Of a stretch of DNA of 64,000 nucleotides, positions 1 through 10,584 are shown piece by piece; the stretch's first letter is position 1; each line of letters opens with the position of its first letter. Position numbers and translations under genes: made by a program. Under the pieces are notes generated by a model. It did no database searches, had not been told where the DNA came from, and saw nothing but the letters and a program-made list of their open reading frames with translations. The DNA is from Magnetospirillum sulfuroxidans (GTDB lineage Bacteria; Pseudomonadota; Alphaproteobacteria; Rhodospirillales; Magnetospirillaceae), in assembly GCF_018224925.1 (NCBI RefSeq), contig NZ_JAGTUF010000001.1:496001-560000 (forward strand), read 5' to 3'.

Positions 1-376
1 ATAGGTTGGCGTCAAGGAAGTTGACGCCTTCCAGATTGGCCCCTTCCAGATTGGCCCCGACCAGATTGACCGCATGCATGTGAGAACCGGAGAAATCCAC
101 GTTCTTGAGCGTAGCCTTTTGAAAATTGGCCAGTTGCATGTGCGAGCCGGACAGGTTGGCGCCAGTCAGATCGGCTTCGTCCAGGCGGGTGGCCATGAAC
201 TGACCATCGTGCAGATCGATCCCCGGTGCTTTCAGCTTGCGCAATTCGGCCCAGCCACAATTCGCTTCGGGCACCAATTGACAGCTTGGGTTGACATTCT
301 CCTTGTCATTGGCCCAAGCGGATGTCGCGATCAAAGAAAATAGCACGGTAAAGAGTGGATTGATGCGCAAGACCAT
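1..376 (-). CDS. secreted pentapeptide-repeat protein (3' end beyond window)
   Basis: Reading leftward from the ATG at 374-376, the frame is open to the window edge (125 codons). It starts with a typical signal peptide (about 22 residues ending in TSAWA) and a short Cys-containing linker (PSCQLVPEANCGW). From about residue 65 it has pentapeptide repeats of the A(N/D)LxG type: ADLTGANLSG, ANFQKATLKN, VNLVGANLEG, ANLEGVNFLD. Pentapeptide proteins fold as right-handed quadrilateral beta-helices; partner and role are unknown here. AGGAGG lies only 2 nt before this ATG, so the in-frame TTG at 366-368 (spacing 8) is a real alternative start. The export signal is what sets it apart from the better-known cytoplasmic gyrase-protecting members. 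Confidence 0.8.
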   Translation of the reverse strand, partial: MVLRINPLFTVLFSLIATSAWANDKENVNPSCQLVPEANCGWAELRKLKAPGIDLHDGQFMATRLDEADLTGANLSGSHMQLANFQKATLKNVDFSGSHMHAVNLVGANLEGANLEGVNFLDANL

Positions 377-395
377 ATCCTCCTGATATTCACCC

Positions 396-419
396 ATTCG
401 CATAAAAGAATATGCGAAT
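396..419. repeat. 8-bp inverted repeat upstream of the pentapeptide gene
   Basis: ATTCGCAT (396-403) and ATGCGAAT (412-419) form a perfect inverted repeat with an 8-nt AT-rich spacer. It lies about 20-43 bp upstream of the start codon at 376, where an operator or promoter-overlapping dyad would sit. No regulator can be named. Confidence 0.4.
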
Positions 420-446
420 AAATGGTGTGGAATATGGCCATAATAA

Positions 447-478
447 CCAAGGTCAATGTTGGACGGTATTGACCTTGG
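447..478 (-). terminator. probable hemB terminator hairpin
   Basis: CCAAGGTCAAT (447-457) and ATTGACCTTGG (468-478) are a perfect 11-bp inverted repeat with a 10-nt loop, 22 nt past the hemB stop. On the minus strand the stem is followed by TTATTAT, a modest T-rich tail, so factor-independent termination is likely but not textbook. Confidence 0.55.
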
Positions 479-499
479 CTAATAACGGGAAATAAATGT

Positions 500-1555
<1,056 letters not shown>

Positions 1556-1591
1556 CTATATCGCCAAGTGAACAATCCTACATCAAAGACG

Positions 1592-1620
1592 AAGGGCCGG
1601 CCCTTTTCAAGGCCGGCCCC
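1592..1620 (-). terminator. GC-rich terminator downstream of the sulfhydrylase gene
   Basis: Two GGCCGGCC-containing arms (1596-1603 and 1611-1618) flank a short AT-rich loop, 20 nt after the stop codon at 1641. On the minus strand the stem is followed by TTCGTCTTT. It is a probable factor-independent terminator for the minus-strand gene. Confidence 0.65.
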
Positions 1621-1640
1621 GTACTGGCGGTTATCGTGGT

Positions 1641-2933
1641 TCAGGCGGCGTCCAGCGCCTGGCTTAGATCGGCCAGGATATCGTCCATGTGTTCAAGGCC
1701 GATGGACAGCCGCACATAACCGGGGGTCACCCCGGTGGCCAGCTTATCGGCATCGGAAAGCTGGGAATGGGTGGTGCTGGCCGGATGAATTGCCAACGAG
1801 CGGGAATCACCAATGTTGGCGACGTGGTAGAACATTTCCAGTTTGTTGATGAAGCGCTTGCCGGCCTCGGCCCCGCCCTTGAGTTCAAAGCCGAGCAGGG
1901 CGCCATAGCCATGCTTGAGGATCGCATTGGCACGGCGGCGGCTTTCCCCCTGCATGGCGCCGGGATAGATCACCTTTTCCACCTTGGGATGCTTGGCCAG
2001 CCAATGGGCCACGGCAGCGGCGTTGTCGGAATGCACGCGCATGCGCAACGGCAAGGTTTCCAAGCCTTGGATGAACTGGAAGGCGTTCATCGGGCTCATG
2101 GCCGACCCCAGGTCTCGCTGCAAGATGACGCGGGCACGGATGATATAGGCGACGGGTCCCAACGGCTTGACCGCCTCGGTCCAGACGGCGCCGTGATAGC
2201 TGGCATCGGGTTGCGTCAGCAGCGGGAAACGGGCCCCATGCTTCTCCCAGTCGAACTTGCCGGAATCGACGATCATGCCGCCGATCGAGGTGCCGTGACC
2301 GCCGATGAACTTGGTGGTCGAATAGACAATGATATGAGCGCCATGGTCAAACGGCTTGCACAGCACCGGGCAGGCGGTGTTGTCCATGATCAGCGGCACG
2401 CCGATCTGTTCGGCCAGGGCGGCGACTTCCTTGATCGGAAAGGCCTGCAATTTCGGGTTGGGCAGGGTTTCGGCATACCAGCAGCGGGTCTTGTCATCGC
2501 TGGCGCGAACAAAGGCTTCGGGATCGGCCGGATCAACGAAGCGGGCCTCGATTCCGAACTGCTTCAAGGTGTTGGCGAACAGGTTCCAAGTCCCGCCATA
2601 CAGATCGGTGGAGGTGACGAAATTGTCGCCGGCCTGGCACAAATTCATCACCGCGAAGGTGCTGGCCGCTTGCCCGGACGACGTGGCCAGGGCGGCGGCG
2701 CCGCCTTCCAGCGCGGTGATGCGCTGTTCCAGCACGTCCTGGGTCGGGTTCATGATGCGGGTGTAAATATTGCCCATCTCCGACAGCGCGAACAGATTGG
2801 CGGCATGGTCGGTGTCACGGAACAAATACGAGGTGGTCTGATGAATGGGAACCGCCACCGAACCGGTGGTGGGATCGGCGCGCCAGCCAGCGTGGAGAAC
2901 GATGGTTTCCGGGTTTTTGCTGTTGATCGCCAT
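1641..2933 (-). CDS. metY: O-acetylhomoserine sulfhydrylase (Cys/Met metabolism PLP enzyme)
   Basis: A 430-aa PLP enzyme of the cystathionine gamma-synthase fold. It replaces the acetyl or succinyl group of an activated homoserine with sulfide to give homocysteine in methionine synthesis. The PLP lysine lies in VYSTTKFIGGHG (K208), the family tyrosine in NIYTRIMNPT, and the substrate-phosphate loop in TSSGQAA. Full length for the MetY subgroup (about 430 aa, longer than MetB/MetC at about 390), which is why I call MetY rather than MetZ. It has its own promoter region (2934-3125) and terminator. Choice of O-acetyl versus O-succinyl donor cannot be read from sequence. Confidence 0.9.
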   Translation of the reverse strand: MAINSKNPETIVLHAGWRADPTTGSVAVPIHQTTSYLFRDTDHAANLFALSEMGNIYTRIMNPTQDVLEQRITALEGGAAALATSSGQAASTFAVMNLCQAGDNFVTSTDLYGGTWNLFANTLKQFGIEARFVDPADPEAFVRASDDKTRCWYAETLPNPKLQAFPIKEVAALAEQIGVPLIMDNTACPVLCKPFDHGAHIIVYSTTKFIGGHGTSIGGMIVDSGKFDWEKHGARFPLLTQPDASYHGAVWTEAVKPLGPVAYIIRARVILQRDLGSAMSPMNAFQFIQGLETLPLRMRVHSDNAAAVAHWLAKHPKVEKVIYPGAMQGESRRRANAILKHGYGALLGFELKGGAEAGKRFINKLEMFYHVANIGDSRSLAIHPASTTHSQLSDADKLATGVTPGYVRLSIGLEHMDDILADLSQALDAA

Positions 2934-2979
2934 AATCCTGCTTTCCCTTCAAAAGTACCGCCGTCGGAACGGCCACGTC

Positions 2980-2985
2980 ATTATA
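2980..2985 (-). promoter_or_regulatory. metY: candidate -10 box for metY
   Basis: The minus strand reads TATAAT here, a perfect sigma-70 -10 hexamer, about 47 nt upstream of the ATG. The hexamer 17 bp further upstream (ACCGGC) is a poor -35, so activator dependence is possible. I found no recognisable SAM riboswitch in the leader. Confidence 0.35.
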
Positions 2986-3125
2986 GGCGGAAGTTGAACA
3001 CCGCCGGTTGCGGGTGTCAAGCGGGGCAATTTTATTAACCAGCGCTCATATGTAAAATATCGCGCATTAACGATTCGTTTCCTGACGCCTCTTAGAATGG
3101 CTGAAAGTCATCAGGAGACGCCGTC

Positions 3126-3308
3126 ATGGCCGGCAGGGAAGTGTATTTCGAATTCCGTCGGGTCGGCAATTACGTGCGGGTCACCGCCATCGATTCGCTG
3201 ACCGGCACTGAAATCACCGTGGCCGGCGACGCCAAGGCCGGAGAAGCCATGCTGAAACAGACAGCGCTGCGCAAGCTGGAATACGTGCTGGCGAAAAAGC
3301 AGGGTTAA
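3126..3308 (+). CDS. small conserved protein, DUF6898-like
   Basis: A 60-aa protein without signal peptide or membrane segment. It is basic at the C terminus (RKLEYVLAKKQ) with a core pattern FEFRRVGNYVRVTAID and a TGTEITVAGDAKAGE stretch. I recall a family of short alphaproteobacterial proteins with this pattern (DUF6898); the function is unknown. GGAG lies 8-9 nt before the ATG. It sits 30 bp upstream of the glycosyltransferase-like gene in the same direction, so the two may be cotranscribed. Confidence 0.75.
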   Translation: MAGREVYFEFRRVGNYVRVTAIDSLTGTEITVAGDAKAGEAMLKQTALRKLEYVLAKKQG

Positions 3309-3338
3309 CGGCTTGGCGGCCCTGGATGAAAGGCTGTC

Positions 3339-4436
3339 GTGGTGAGGGCACGATCCCCCCATCTTTGGCTGGCCCTGTCGCCGCACGGCTTTGGCCATGC
3401 TGCCATGACGGCATCGGTGATCACCGAGGTCCAGCGTCGTCGCCCCGATCTGCGTCTGACCATCCAGACCGGTGTTGACGCAAGATTTCTGCACAGCCGT
3501 TATCGTGACTTCAAACACATCGACCACATTGCCGATTTCGGGTTTCGCATGGTTTCCGCCACCGGCATCGATTTAGAAGCCAGTGCTCGCGATTATGCCG
3601 CGCTGATGACGCGCTATGCTGATGCCGTCGCCGATAATGCCCTGATGATGGCGGCGGAGCGGCCTGATCTGGTTGTGTCCAACGTCGCCTTCGTTCCCTT
3701 GGCCGCTGCCGCCCGGCTGGGCATTGCTTCGCTGGCACTGTCGTCATTGAACTGGGCCGACATGTATCGGCATTACCTGGGGGATCGACCGGAAGCGGCC
3801 GAGGTGCTGGATCGTTTGTACGCTGCCTATCACAGCGCCGAGATGTTCTTGCACTGCACGCCGGGGCAGGCGATGAGCTTGAAGAACCTGCGCTCTATCG
3901 GCCCCATCGCCAATGTCGGCCACCGCCAGGCCCAAAAGCTGCGGGAAAATCTGGGGCAAGGCATGGATGTGCGTATCGGGCTGGTTGCCTTTGGCGGCAT
4001 CGACCACGATATGCACATGGGCCGGTGGCCGGAACTGCCGGGCTGGCTGTGGCTCAGTTCGCAAGATGGCCTGGAGCGCCCCGATATAGTCCCGTGGCAG
4101 CGCGGGGGGCTGTCTTTCACCGATCTGATTGCCTCGGTCGAGGTGGTGGTGACCAAGCCCGGCTATGGCACCTTTACCGAGGCCGGCATGGTTGGCGCCC
4201 CGGTTTTGTATACGGCGCGGCCCGATTGGCCGGAATCCCCGCATCTCGACCATTGGCTGGCGGCCCACACACAATGTCTGATGACCGAGGCAAACAGCCT
4301 TGTCGATGGGGCCTTGCCTAGTTTACTGCATACGTTGTTTTCATTGCCGCGACAACAGGTTGCCACCCCAGACGGGGTAACGCAGGCGGCTGAAATCATT
4401 CTTTCCCGGCTGCCTGCGCGCATCGAAACAACATAA
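3339..4436 (+). CDS. glycosyltransferase-like protein (GT-B fold)
   Basis: A 365-aa protein resembling UDP-glycosyltransferases and the N-terminal domain of sugar kinases of the L-arabinokinase type. The N-terminal SPHGFGHAAMTASV is the glycine/histidine loop that begins such GT-B folds. The C-terminal VTKPGYGTFTEAGMVGAPVLY looks like the nucleotide-sugar binding signature. No membrane segment or signal peptide. Start is a GTG (3339) following a weak AAAGG. The acceptor is unknown; neighbours (DUF6898-like, cutA) give no pathway clue. Confidence 0.7.
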   Translation: MVRARSPHLWLALSPHGFGHAAMTASVITEVQRRRPDLRLTIQTGVDARFLHSRYRDFKHIDHIADFGFRMVSATGIDLEASARDYAALMTRYADAVADNALMMAAERPDLVVSNVAFVPLAAAARLGIASLALSSLNWADMYRHYLGDRPEAAEVLDRLYAAYHSAEMFLHCTPGQAMSLKNLRSIGPIANVGHRQAQKLRENLGQGMDVRIGLVAFGGIDHDMHMGRWPELPGWLWLSSQDGLERPDIVPWQRGGLSFTDLIASVEVVVTKPGYGTFTEAGMVGAPVLYTARPDWPESPHLDHWLAAHTQCLMTEANSLVDGALPSLLHTLFSLPRQQVATPDGVTQAAEIILSRLPARIETT

Positions 4437-4508
4437 GTAGTTGGGTGGAGCTGAATTCATCACGACGATGCATCGACCGCAGCGGCCACACTTAAGGAGG
4501 AGAGGCGG

Positions 4509-4850
4509 ATGACCGATCAAGCCCGGCTGATTTACCTGACGGCGCCGGATCGGGCGACCGCCGAGGGCCTGGCCCGCACCATCGTCGGTGAACGGCTGGC
4601 GGCTTGCGCCAATATTCTCGGCCCGATCACCTCGGTCTATTGGTGGGATGGGAAAATCAACGAGGAAGGGGAAATCGCCTTGTTGTTCAAGACGATGGCC
4701 TCGAATGTGCCCGCCCTGACCGACCGTATCCGGCAAATGCACCCCTATGAATGCCCTTGCATCGTCGCGCTGCCGCTGGAAGGCGGGAATCCGGATTTCC
4801 TCGCTTGGATTGCCGCCGAGATCAGGCCGGCAACCATACCGACGCGGTAG
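4509..4850 (+). CDS. cutA: divalent-cation tolerance protein CutA
   Basis: A 113-aa CutA1-family protein: a trimeric ferredoxin-like fold linked to copper and other divalent-cation tolerance, related in fold to PII proteins. Diagnostic features are LAACANILGPITSVYWWDG and EGEIALLFKT, followed by HPYECPCIVALP. AAGGAGG sits just upstream of the ATG. Its last 29 bp overlap the 3' end of the convergent ispDF gene. Confidence 0.9.
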   Translation: MTDQARLIYLTAPDRATAEGLARTIVGERLAACANILGPITSVYWWDGKINEEGEIALLFKTMASNVPALTDRIRQMHPYECPCIVALPLEGGNPDFLAWIAAEIRPATIPTR

Positions 4851-5973
4851 CTTGGGCGGCGATACCCTCGCGCCGGCCGGTGAAGCCCAGGCCTTCGGTG
4901 GTGGTGGCCTTGACGCTGACCCGATCCATGGGCAGGCCCAGGATATCGGCCACCCGTGCCCGCATGGCCGGGCGATGCGGGCCCACCTTGGGCCGTTCGC
5001 AGATCAAGGTGACGTCCACATGCACGACCTTGCCGCCCAAACCGGCAACCAAAGCCGCGGCATGGGCGAGGAAGCGGTCGGAGGATACGCCGCGCCATTG
5101 TGGGTCCGAGGGCGGGAAATGGGCGCCGATATCGCCGGCGCTCACAGCCCCCAAAACCGCGTCGGTCAGCGCGTGTAAGGCAACATCGGCATCGGAATGC
5201 CCCTCAAGCCCCTGATCGTGCGCAATTAGCACCCCGCACAGCCAGACCCCTGTTCCCGGCGCGAAACGATGGACATCGAAGCCATTGCCGACGGTGGCGT
5301 AACCGGCGCCGCTGAAACGAGCATGGGCGCGACGCAGATCCTCGGCGGTGGTGATCTTGACATTATCCTCGGCCCCCGCGACCAGGGCCACCCGTAAGCC
5401 GGCATGTTCGGCGACGGCGGCGTCATCGGTCAGTTCGTGACCGATGACCGCCTTGTGGGCAGCCAGCAGGGGGGCATAGCGGAATCCTTGAGGGGTCTGC
5501 GCTCGCCACAGCCCCCCCCGGTCAACGGTGGTTTCCACCATTCCCTGATGCCCGCGCTTGAGCGTATCGGCGACGGCAATGGCCGGAATGGCGCCATCGT
5601 TGTCTTCCAGGGCGGCGACAACCCGAGCGTTGATCCCACTATCGGCAAAGGGGCGGGCGCCGTCATGCACCAACACCAGATCCGGGGCCAATTCGGCCAG
5701 ACTTTCCAGCCCCAGCCGCACCGAATCCTGACGGGTATCGCCGCCAAATACCGGCTCCAGCACCGGCAGCCCCTTGGCCGCCGCGCGATAGAGGTCGATA
5801 TCGTCGGGATGAATGACAACGCGGATGGCAGCGATCGTCGGATCAGCGGCGAGGCGGGCAAGGCTGTGACGCAAGACGCAACGACCGGCAAGGTCTTGGT
5901 ATTGCTTGGGGATATCGCCACCAAAGCGGCGTCCACGCCCCGCCGCCACCACCAATGCCGCGATCGTGCTCAT
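4822..5973 (-). CDS. ispDF: bifunctional IspD/IspF of the MEP isoprenoid pathway
   Basis: A fusion of MEP cytidylyltransferase (IspD, residues about 1-225) and MECDP synthase (IspF, about 228-383), carrying out two non-consecutive steps of the non-mevalonate pathway. The IspD CTP loop is AAGRGRRFGGDIPKQYQ, with ALVHDGARPF further on. IspF shows the metal ligands in GNGFDVHRF and EGHSDADV, and the C-terminal ATTTEGLGFTGR. The start at 5973 (MSTIAALVV) has GGAG 6 nt upstream; a longer frame to 6042 adds a non-homologous leader. The IspDF fusion is usual in alphaproteobacteria. Confidence 0.95.
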   Translation of the reverse strand: MSTIAALVVAAGRGRRFGGDIPKQYQDLAGRCVLRHSLARLAADPTIAAIRVVIHPDDIDLYRAAAKGLPVLEPVFGGDTRQDSVRLGLESLAELAPDLVLVHDGARPFADSGINARVVAALEDNDGAIPAIAVADTLKRGHQGMVETTVDRGGLWRAQTPQGFRYAPLLAAHKAVIGHELTDDAAVAEHAGLRVALVAGAEDNVKITTAEDLRRAHARFSGAGYATVGNGFDVHRFAPGTGVWLCGVLIAHDQGLEGHSDADVALHALTDAVLGAVSAGDIGAHFPPSDPQWRGVSSDRFLAHAAALVAGLGGKVVHVDVTLICERPKVGPHRPAMRARVADILGLPMDRVSVKATTTEGLGFTGRREGIAAQATASVWLPA

Positions 5974-6119
5974 GTTGTTCTCCGCCAAGGCCGGGCGAGA
6001 CCCCGGCCAAATTTCGCCCGCGAAGGGCAGGGCAATCATCACGGTTGGGTATAACCATCAGCGTCACCGCTGCCAAGCACGGCCTTTTCCTGGCGTCAAA
6101 GGGTGGTATACTTGCCGCC

Positions 6120-6914
6120 ATGTTGACGCCCAATCTGATGAATGCCCTGGCCCTGTGCACCCTGATTCCAGCCGCCGCCGTGCCGTTGCGGCAGGGGGCC
6201 AGTCGTGACGCGCCTTTTTGGGGGGCTTTGGTCCTCGCCATCCTTGGCCCGGCCTTGTGGTCGCTTTATCTGCTGTGGGGGGCATGGCAAACCGGCCTGG
6301 GGACCACATTATGGGTTTCCATCGCCGTCAGCGCCATGTTGTTCGCCGTGGTTGCCGCCCGGACCAGGGCGGGGTGGCGGGTGGCGCCGTTGCTGATGCC
6401 CTATTTGCTGGTTCTGGGCTTCCTGGCCTCGGCCGTGCGGGGCGACGCCAAGCCGTTAAGCGGTGCCGCGCCCGAGGTCTGGCTTGATATCCACATTGTC
6501 GTTTCGGTGCTGACCTATGGGTTGCTGACCCTGGCGGCGGTGGCCTCGCTGGCGGTTTTTTTGCAAGAGCGGGCGCTTAAGACCAAGAAACCCACCCGTC
6601 TTAGCCGCATGCTGCCAGCGGTTCTGGAAAGCGAAACCCTGGCGGGGCGATTGCTGATTTATTCGGAAGTGGTGCTGGGGTGTGGTTTGGCGTCGGGCAT
6701 GGCCACCCAATTTTTCGAAAGCGGCCACATCCTGCGTTTCGATCACAAAATTTTGTTGTCCATCGTCGCCTTTGTATTGATCGGCGCTCTTTTGACCGGC
6801 CATCGCGTCTGCGGCGTGCGCGGCCGGCTGGCGGCGCGGGTGGTTCTTGTCGCCTATTTGCTCCTCACGTTGGCATATCCTGGCGTTAAATTTGTCACTC
6901 AAGTGCTTTATTGA
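6120..6914 (+). CDS. CcsA/YpjD-type cytochrome c assembly membrane protein
   Basis: About 264 aa with roughly eight hydrophobic segments, and the cytochrome C assembly (CcsA/CcmC/CcmF) domain arrangement. There is a histidine in the periplasm-facing loop [19 protein letters not shown] and another in [22 protein letters not shown]. It resembles the YpjD inner-membrane subgroup rather than full CcmF, which is over 600 aa. Probable haem handling or permease-like role; precise function unknown. The frame extends upstream to 5955, but the prefix is not membrane-protein-like, so the ATG at 6120 is chosen. Divergent from ispDF. Confidence 0.8.
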   Translation: MLTPNLMNALALCTLIPAAAVPLRQGASRDAPFWGALVLAILGPALWSLYLLWGAWQTGLGTTLWVSIAVSAMLFAVVAARTRAGWRVAPLLMPYLLVLGFLASAVRGDAKPLSGAAPEVWLDIHIVVSVLTYGLLTLAAVASLAVFLQERALKTKKPTRLSRMLPAVLESETLAGRLLIYSEVVLGCGLASGMATQFFESGHILRFDHKILLSIVAFVLIGALLTGHRVCGVRGRLAARVVLVAYLLLTLAYPGVKFVTQVLY

Positions 6915-6994
6915 TGCAGTTTCAGGCAGTTTGCCGTTTGGCAAGCTGCTTTTGCCGTTGCGTTACGCAGCCTCTGCATAATAAATACGCACTC

Positions 6995-8002
6995 ATGCAG
7001 AACTCCATTCGCAAATCCGTCACCATCGGCTCGGTGACCCTGCCCAACCCGGTGATCCTGGCCCCCATGTCCGGGGTGACCGACATGCCGTGTCGTCGGC
7101 TGGTCAAACGCATGGGCGCAGGACTGGTGGTCTCCGAAATGATCGCCAGTCAGGCGATGATCCGTTCCAATCGCCAGACCATGAAGATGGCCAGCAATTG
7201 CGCCGAGGAACACCCGATGTCGGTGCAATTGGCCGGCTGCGAGCCCGAGGTGATGGCCGAAGCGGCCCGCATGAATGTTGATCGCGGCGCCGCCCTCATC
7301 GACATCAACATGGGCTGCCCGGTGAAAAAAGTGGCGGTGAAGGGCGAAGCCGGATCGGCCTTGATGAAGGACGAGATCCTGGCCGGCCAGCTGATGCAAG
7401 CCACCGTCAGGGCCGTCGATGTGCCGGTGACGCTGAAATGCCGCATGGGCTGGGATCACAACCGCTTGAATGCGCCGCGTCTGGCCCGGATTGCCGAGGA
7501 ATCGGGCATTGCCATGATTACCGTCCATGGCCGCACCCGTCAGCAATTCTATACCGGGACCGCCGATTGGAAATTTGTCCGTCAGGTCAAGGACGCGGTG
7601 TCTATTCCGGTCATCGTCAACGGTGACGTGGAAAGCATTGATGACGCCATCCGGGCCTTGGAGGAATCGGGCGCCGATGGCGTGATGATCGGACGTGGGT
7701 CCTATGGCCGGCCGTGGTTTCCCGGTCAGGTGGCGCATTACCTGGCCACGGGGGAACGCCCCGCCGACCCGCCGCTGGACCAGCAATTGGCCATCTTGCT
7801 TGAACATTTCGACGAGATGCTGAGCCATTACGGCCTTGAGACCGGTGTGCGCATGGCCCGCAAGCATGTCGCCTGGTATTCCAAGGGGCTGCACGGTTCG
7901 GCTGAGTTTCGTGCGCACGTCAACAAAATGGTTGACGCCGATCCGGTGCGTGAAGCCATCCGGGCCTTTTATCTGCCGTTGCTGGAAAAGGTGGCTGCAT
8001 GA
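6995..8002 (+). CDS. dusB: tRNA-dihydrouridine synthase (NifR3/DusB family)
   Basis: FMN-dependent reduction of uridine to dihydrouridine in tRNA. It has the TIM-barrel FMN-binding start [17 protein letters not shown], the catalytic cysteine in [11 protein letters not shown] (C108), and the phosphate-binding VNGDVES ... [16 protein letters not shown]. The ATG at 6995 gives the family-typical N terminus, 335 aa; an upstream in-frame ATG (6911) would add 28 unrelated residues. Its stop overlaps the ntrB start (ATGA), the classic nifR3-ntrBC arrangement of alphaproteobacteria, so it is the first gene of the ntr transcription unit. Confidence 0.93.
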   Translation: MQNSIRKSVTIGSVTLPNPVILAPMSGVTDMPCRRLVKRMGAGLVVSEMIASQAMIRSNRQTMKMASNCAEEHPMSVQLAGCEPEVMAEAARMNVDRGAALIDINMGCPVKKVAVKGEAGSALMKDEILAGQLMQATVRAVDVPVTLKCRMGWDHNRLNAPRLARIAEESGIAMITVHGRTRQQFYTGTADWKFVRQVKDAVSIPVIVNGDVESIDDAIRALEESGADGVMIGRGSYGRPWFPGQVAHYLATGERPADPPLDQQLAILLEHFDEMLSHYGLETGVRMARKHVAWYSKGLHGSAEFRAHVNKMVDADPVREAIRAFYLPLLEKVAA

Positions 8003-9117
8003 TCGGAAAAATGACAGCCATGCTGCGCCGCCCGCCGACTCCGTCGCTTGATCCATCCTTGGTTTTGGGGGCGCTGGCCTCGGCCGTTTTGGTGGTGGAT
8101 GACAAGAACGATATTCAATACGCCAACGGATCGGCCGAACAATTATTCCAGTTTGGCGCCTCGTATCTGCTGGGCAAGGCAATTACCGAGCTGTTGCCCC
8201 CCGACAGCCCGATTCTGTCGCTGATCGAACAGGCCCGCAACGACGCTCAGGTGGTGTCCGAGCACGGCATTTCGCTCGATACCCCGCGCACTGGCCACCG
8301 CACCGTCACCGTGCAGGCGGCGCCGGTTACCGAATGTGCCGGTCTGGTGGCGGTTTCGCTGCACGAACAATCCATTGCCCTCAAGATCGGGGGGTCGTTA
8401 TCCAGCCGCAGCGCCGCCCGTTCGGTTTCGGCCATGGCCGCCATGCTGGCGCATGAAGTCAAGAATCCGCTGTCGGGTATCCGTGGCGCGGCGCAGTTGC
8501 TGGAAAGCGCCGCCTCCGAGGATGACCGGGTGCTGACCCGGCTGATCATCGACGAGGCCGACCGCATCGTCGCCCTGGTCGATCGCATGGAAGTCTTTTC
8601 CGACAAGCCCATGGTCGAACGTGGGGCGGTGAACATCCATCAGGTGTTGGAACATGTCCGCCGGATTGCCGAAAATGGCTTCGCCCGCAATGTCCGCATC
8701 GTTGAAAACTACGATCCGTCACTGCCGCCGGTGGCTGGCGACCGCGACCAGCTGATTCAGGTCTTTCTCAACCTGATCAAGAACGCGGCCGAGGCGGTCA
8801 GCGCCGAAGGCGGGGAGATCATCATTTCCACCGCCTATCAACACGGTGTGCGTCTCGCCGTGCCCGGCAGCGAAATCCGTCGTCATCTGCCCTTGCTGGT
8901 GACCATTCAGGATAATGGCTCGGGAATTCCCGACGATTTACGCCCGCATCTTTTCGACGCCTTTGTCACCACCAAGCCGTCCGGAACCGGCCTGGGACTG
9001 GCTTTGGTCGCCAAGATCATCGGCGATCTGGGGGGGATCGTCGAATTCGATTCAACGCCGCGCCGGACCGTTTTCAAAGTGATGCTGCCGATGGTGCAGG
9101 AAGGGGATGAGGCCTGA
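7999..9117 (+). CDS. ntrB: nitrogen regulation sensor kinase NtrB (GlnL)
   Basis: Soluble histidine kinase that phosphorylates NtrC under nitrogen limitation and is switched to phosphatase by PII. PAS-like domain about residues 20-125; H box [15 protein letters not shown] with the phospho-histidine H152; N box [11 protein letters not shown] boxes [10 protein letters not shown] and GTGLGLALV. No membrane segment, 372 aa, full length. Overlaps dusB by 4 bp; ntrC follows 4 nt after its stop. Confidence 0.95.
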   Translation: MIGKMTAMLRRPPTPSLDPSLVLGALASAVLVVDDKNDIQYANGSAEQLFQFGASYLLGKAITELLPPDSPILSLIEQARNDAQVVSEHGISLDTPRTGHRTVTVQAAPVTECAGLVAVSLHEQSIALKIGGSLSSRSAARSVSAMAAMLAHEVKNPLSGIRGAAQLLESAASEDDRVLTRLIIDEADRIVALVDRMEVFSDKPMVERGAVNIHQVLEHVRRIAENGFARNVRIVENYDPSLPPVAGDRDQLIQVFLNLIKNAAEAVSAEGGEIIISTAYQHGVRLAVPGSEIRRHLPLLVTIQDNGSGIPDDLRPHLFDAFVTTKPSGTGLGLALVAKIIGDLGGIVEFDSTPRRTVFKVMLPMVQEGDEA

Positions 9118-9121
9118 CCCA

Positions 9122-10573
<1,452 letters not shown>

Positions 10574-10584
10574 GGGGGATTTCC

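Noticed and set aside
10-80. CCAGATTGGCCCC repeats suggesting a CRISPR or tandem repeat
   Set aside because: They are the codons of pentapeptide repeats in an open reading frame; no constant repeat/spacer alternation.
2934-3125. SAM-responsive riboswitch before the sulfhydrylase gene
   Set aside because: The leader after the candidate -10 box is under 50 nt and shows none of the SAM-II or SAM-I conserved core sequences.
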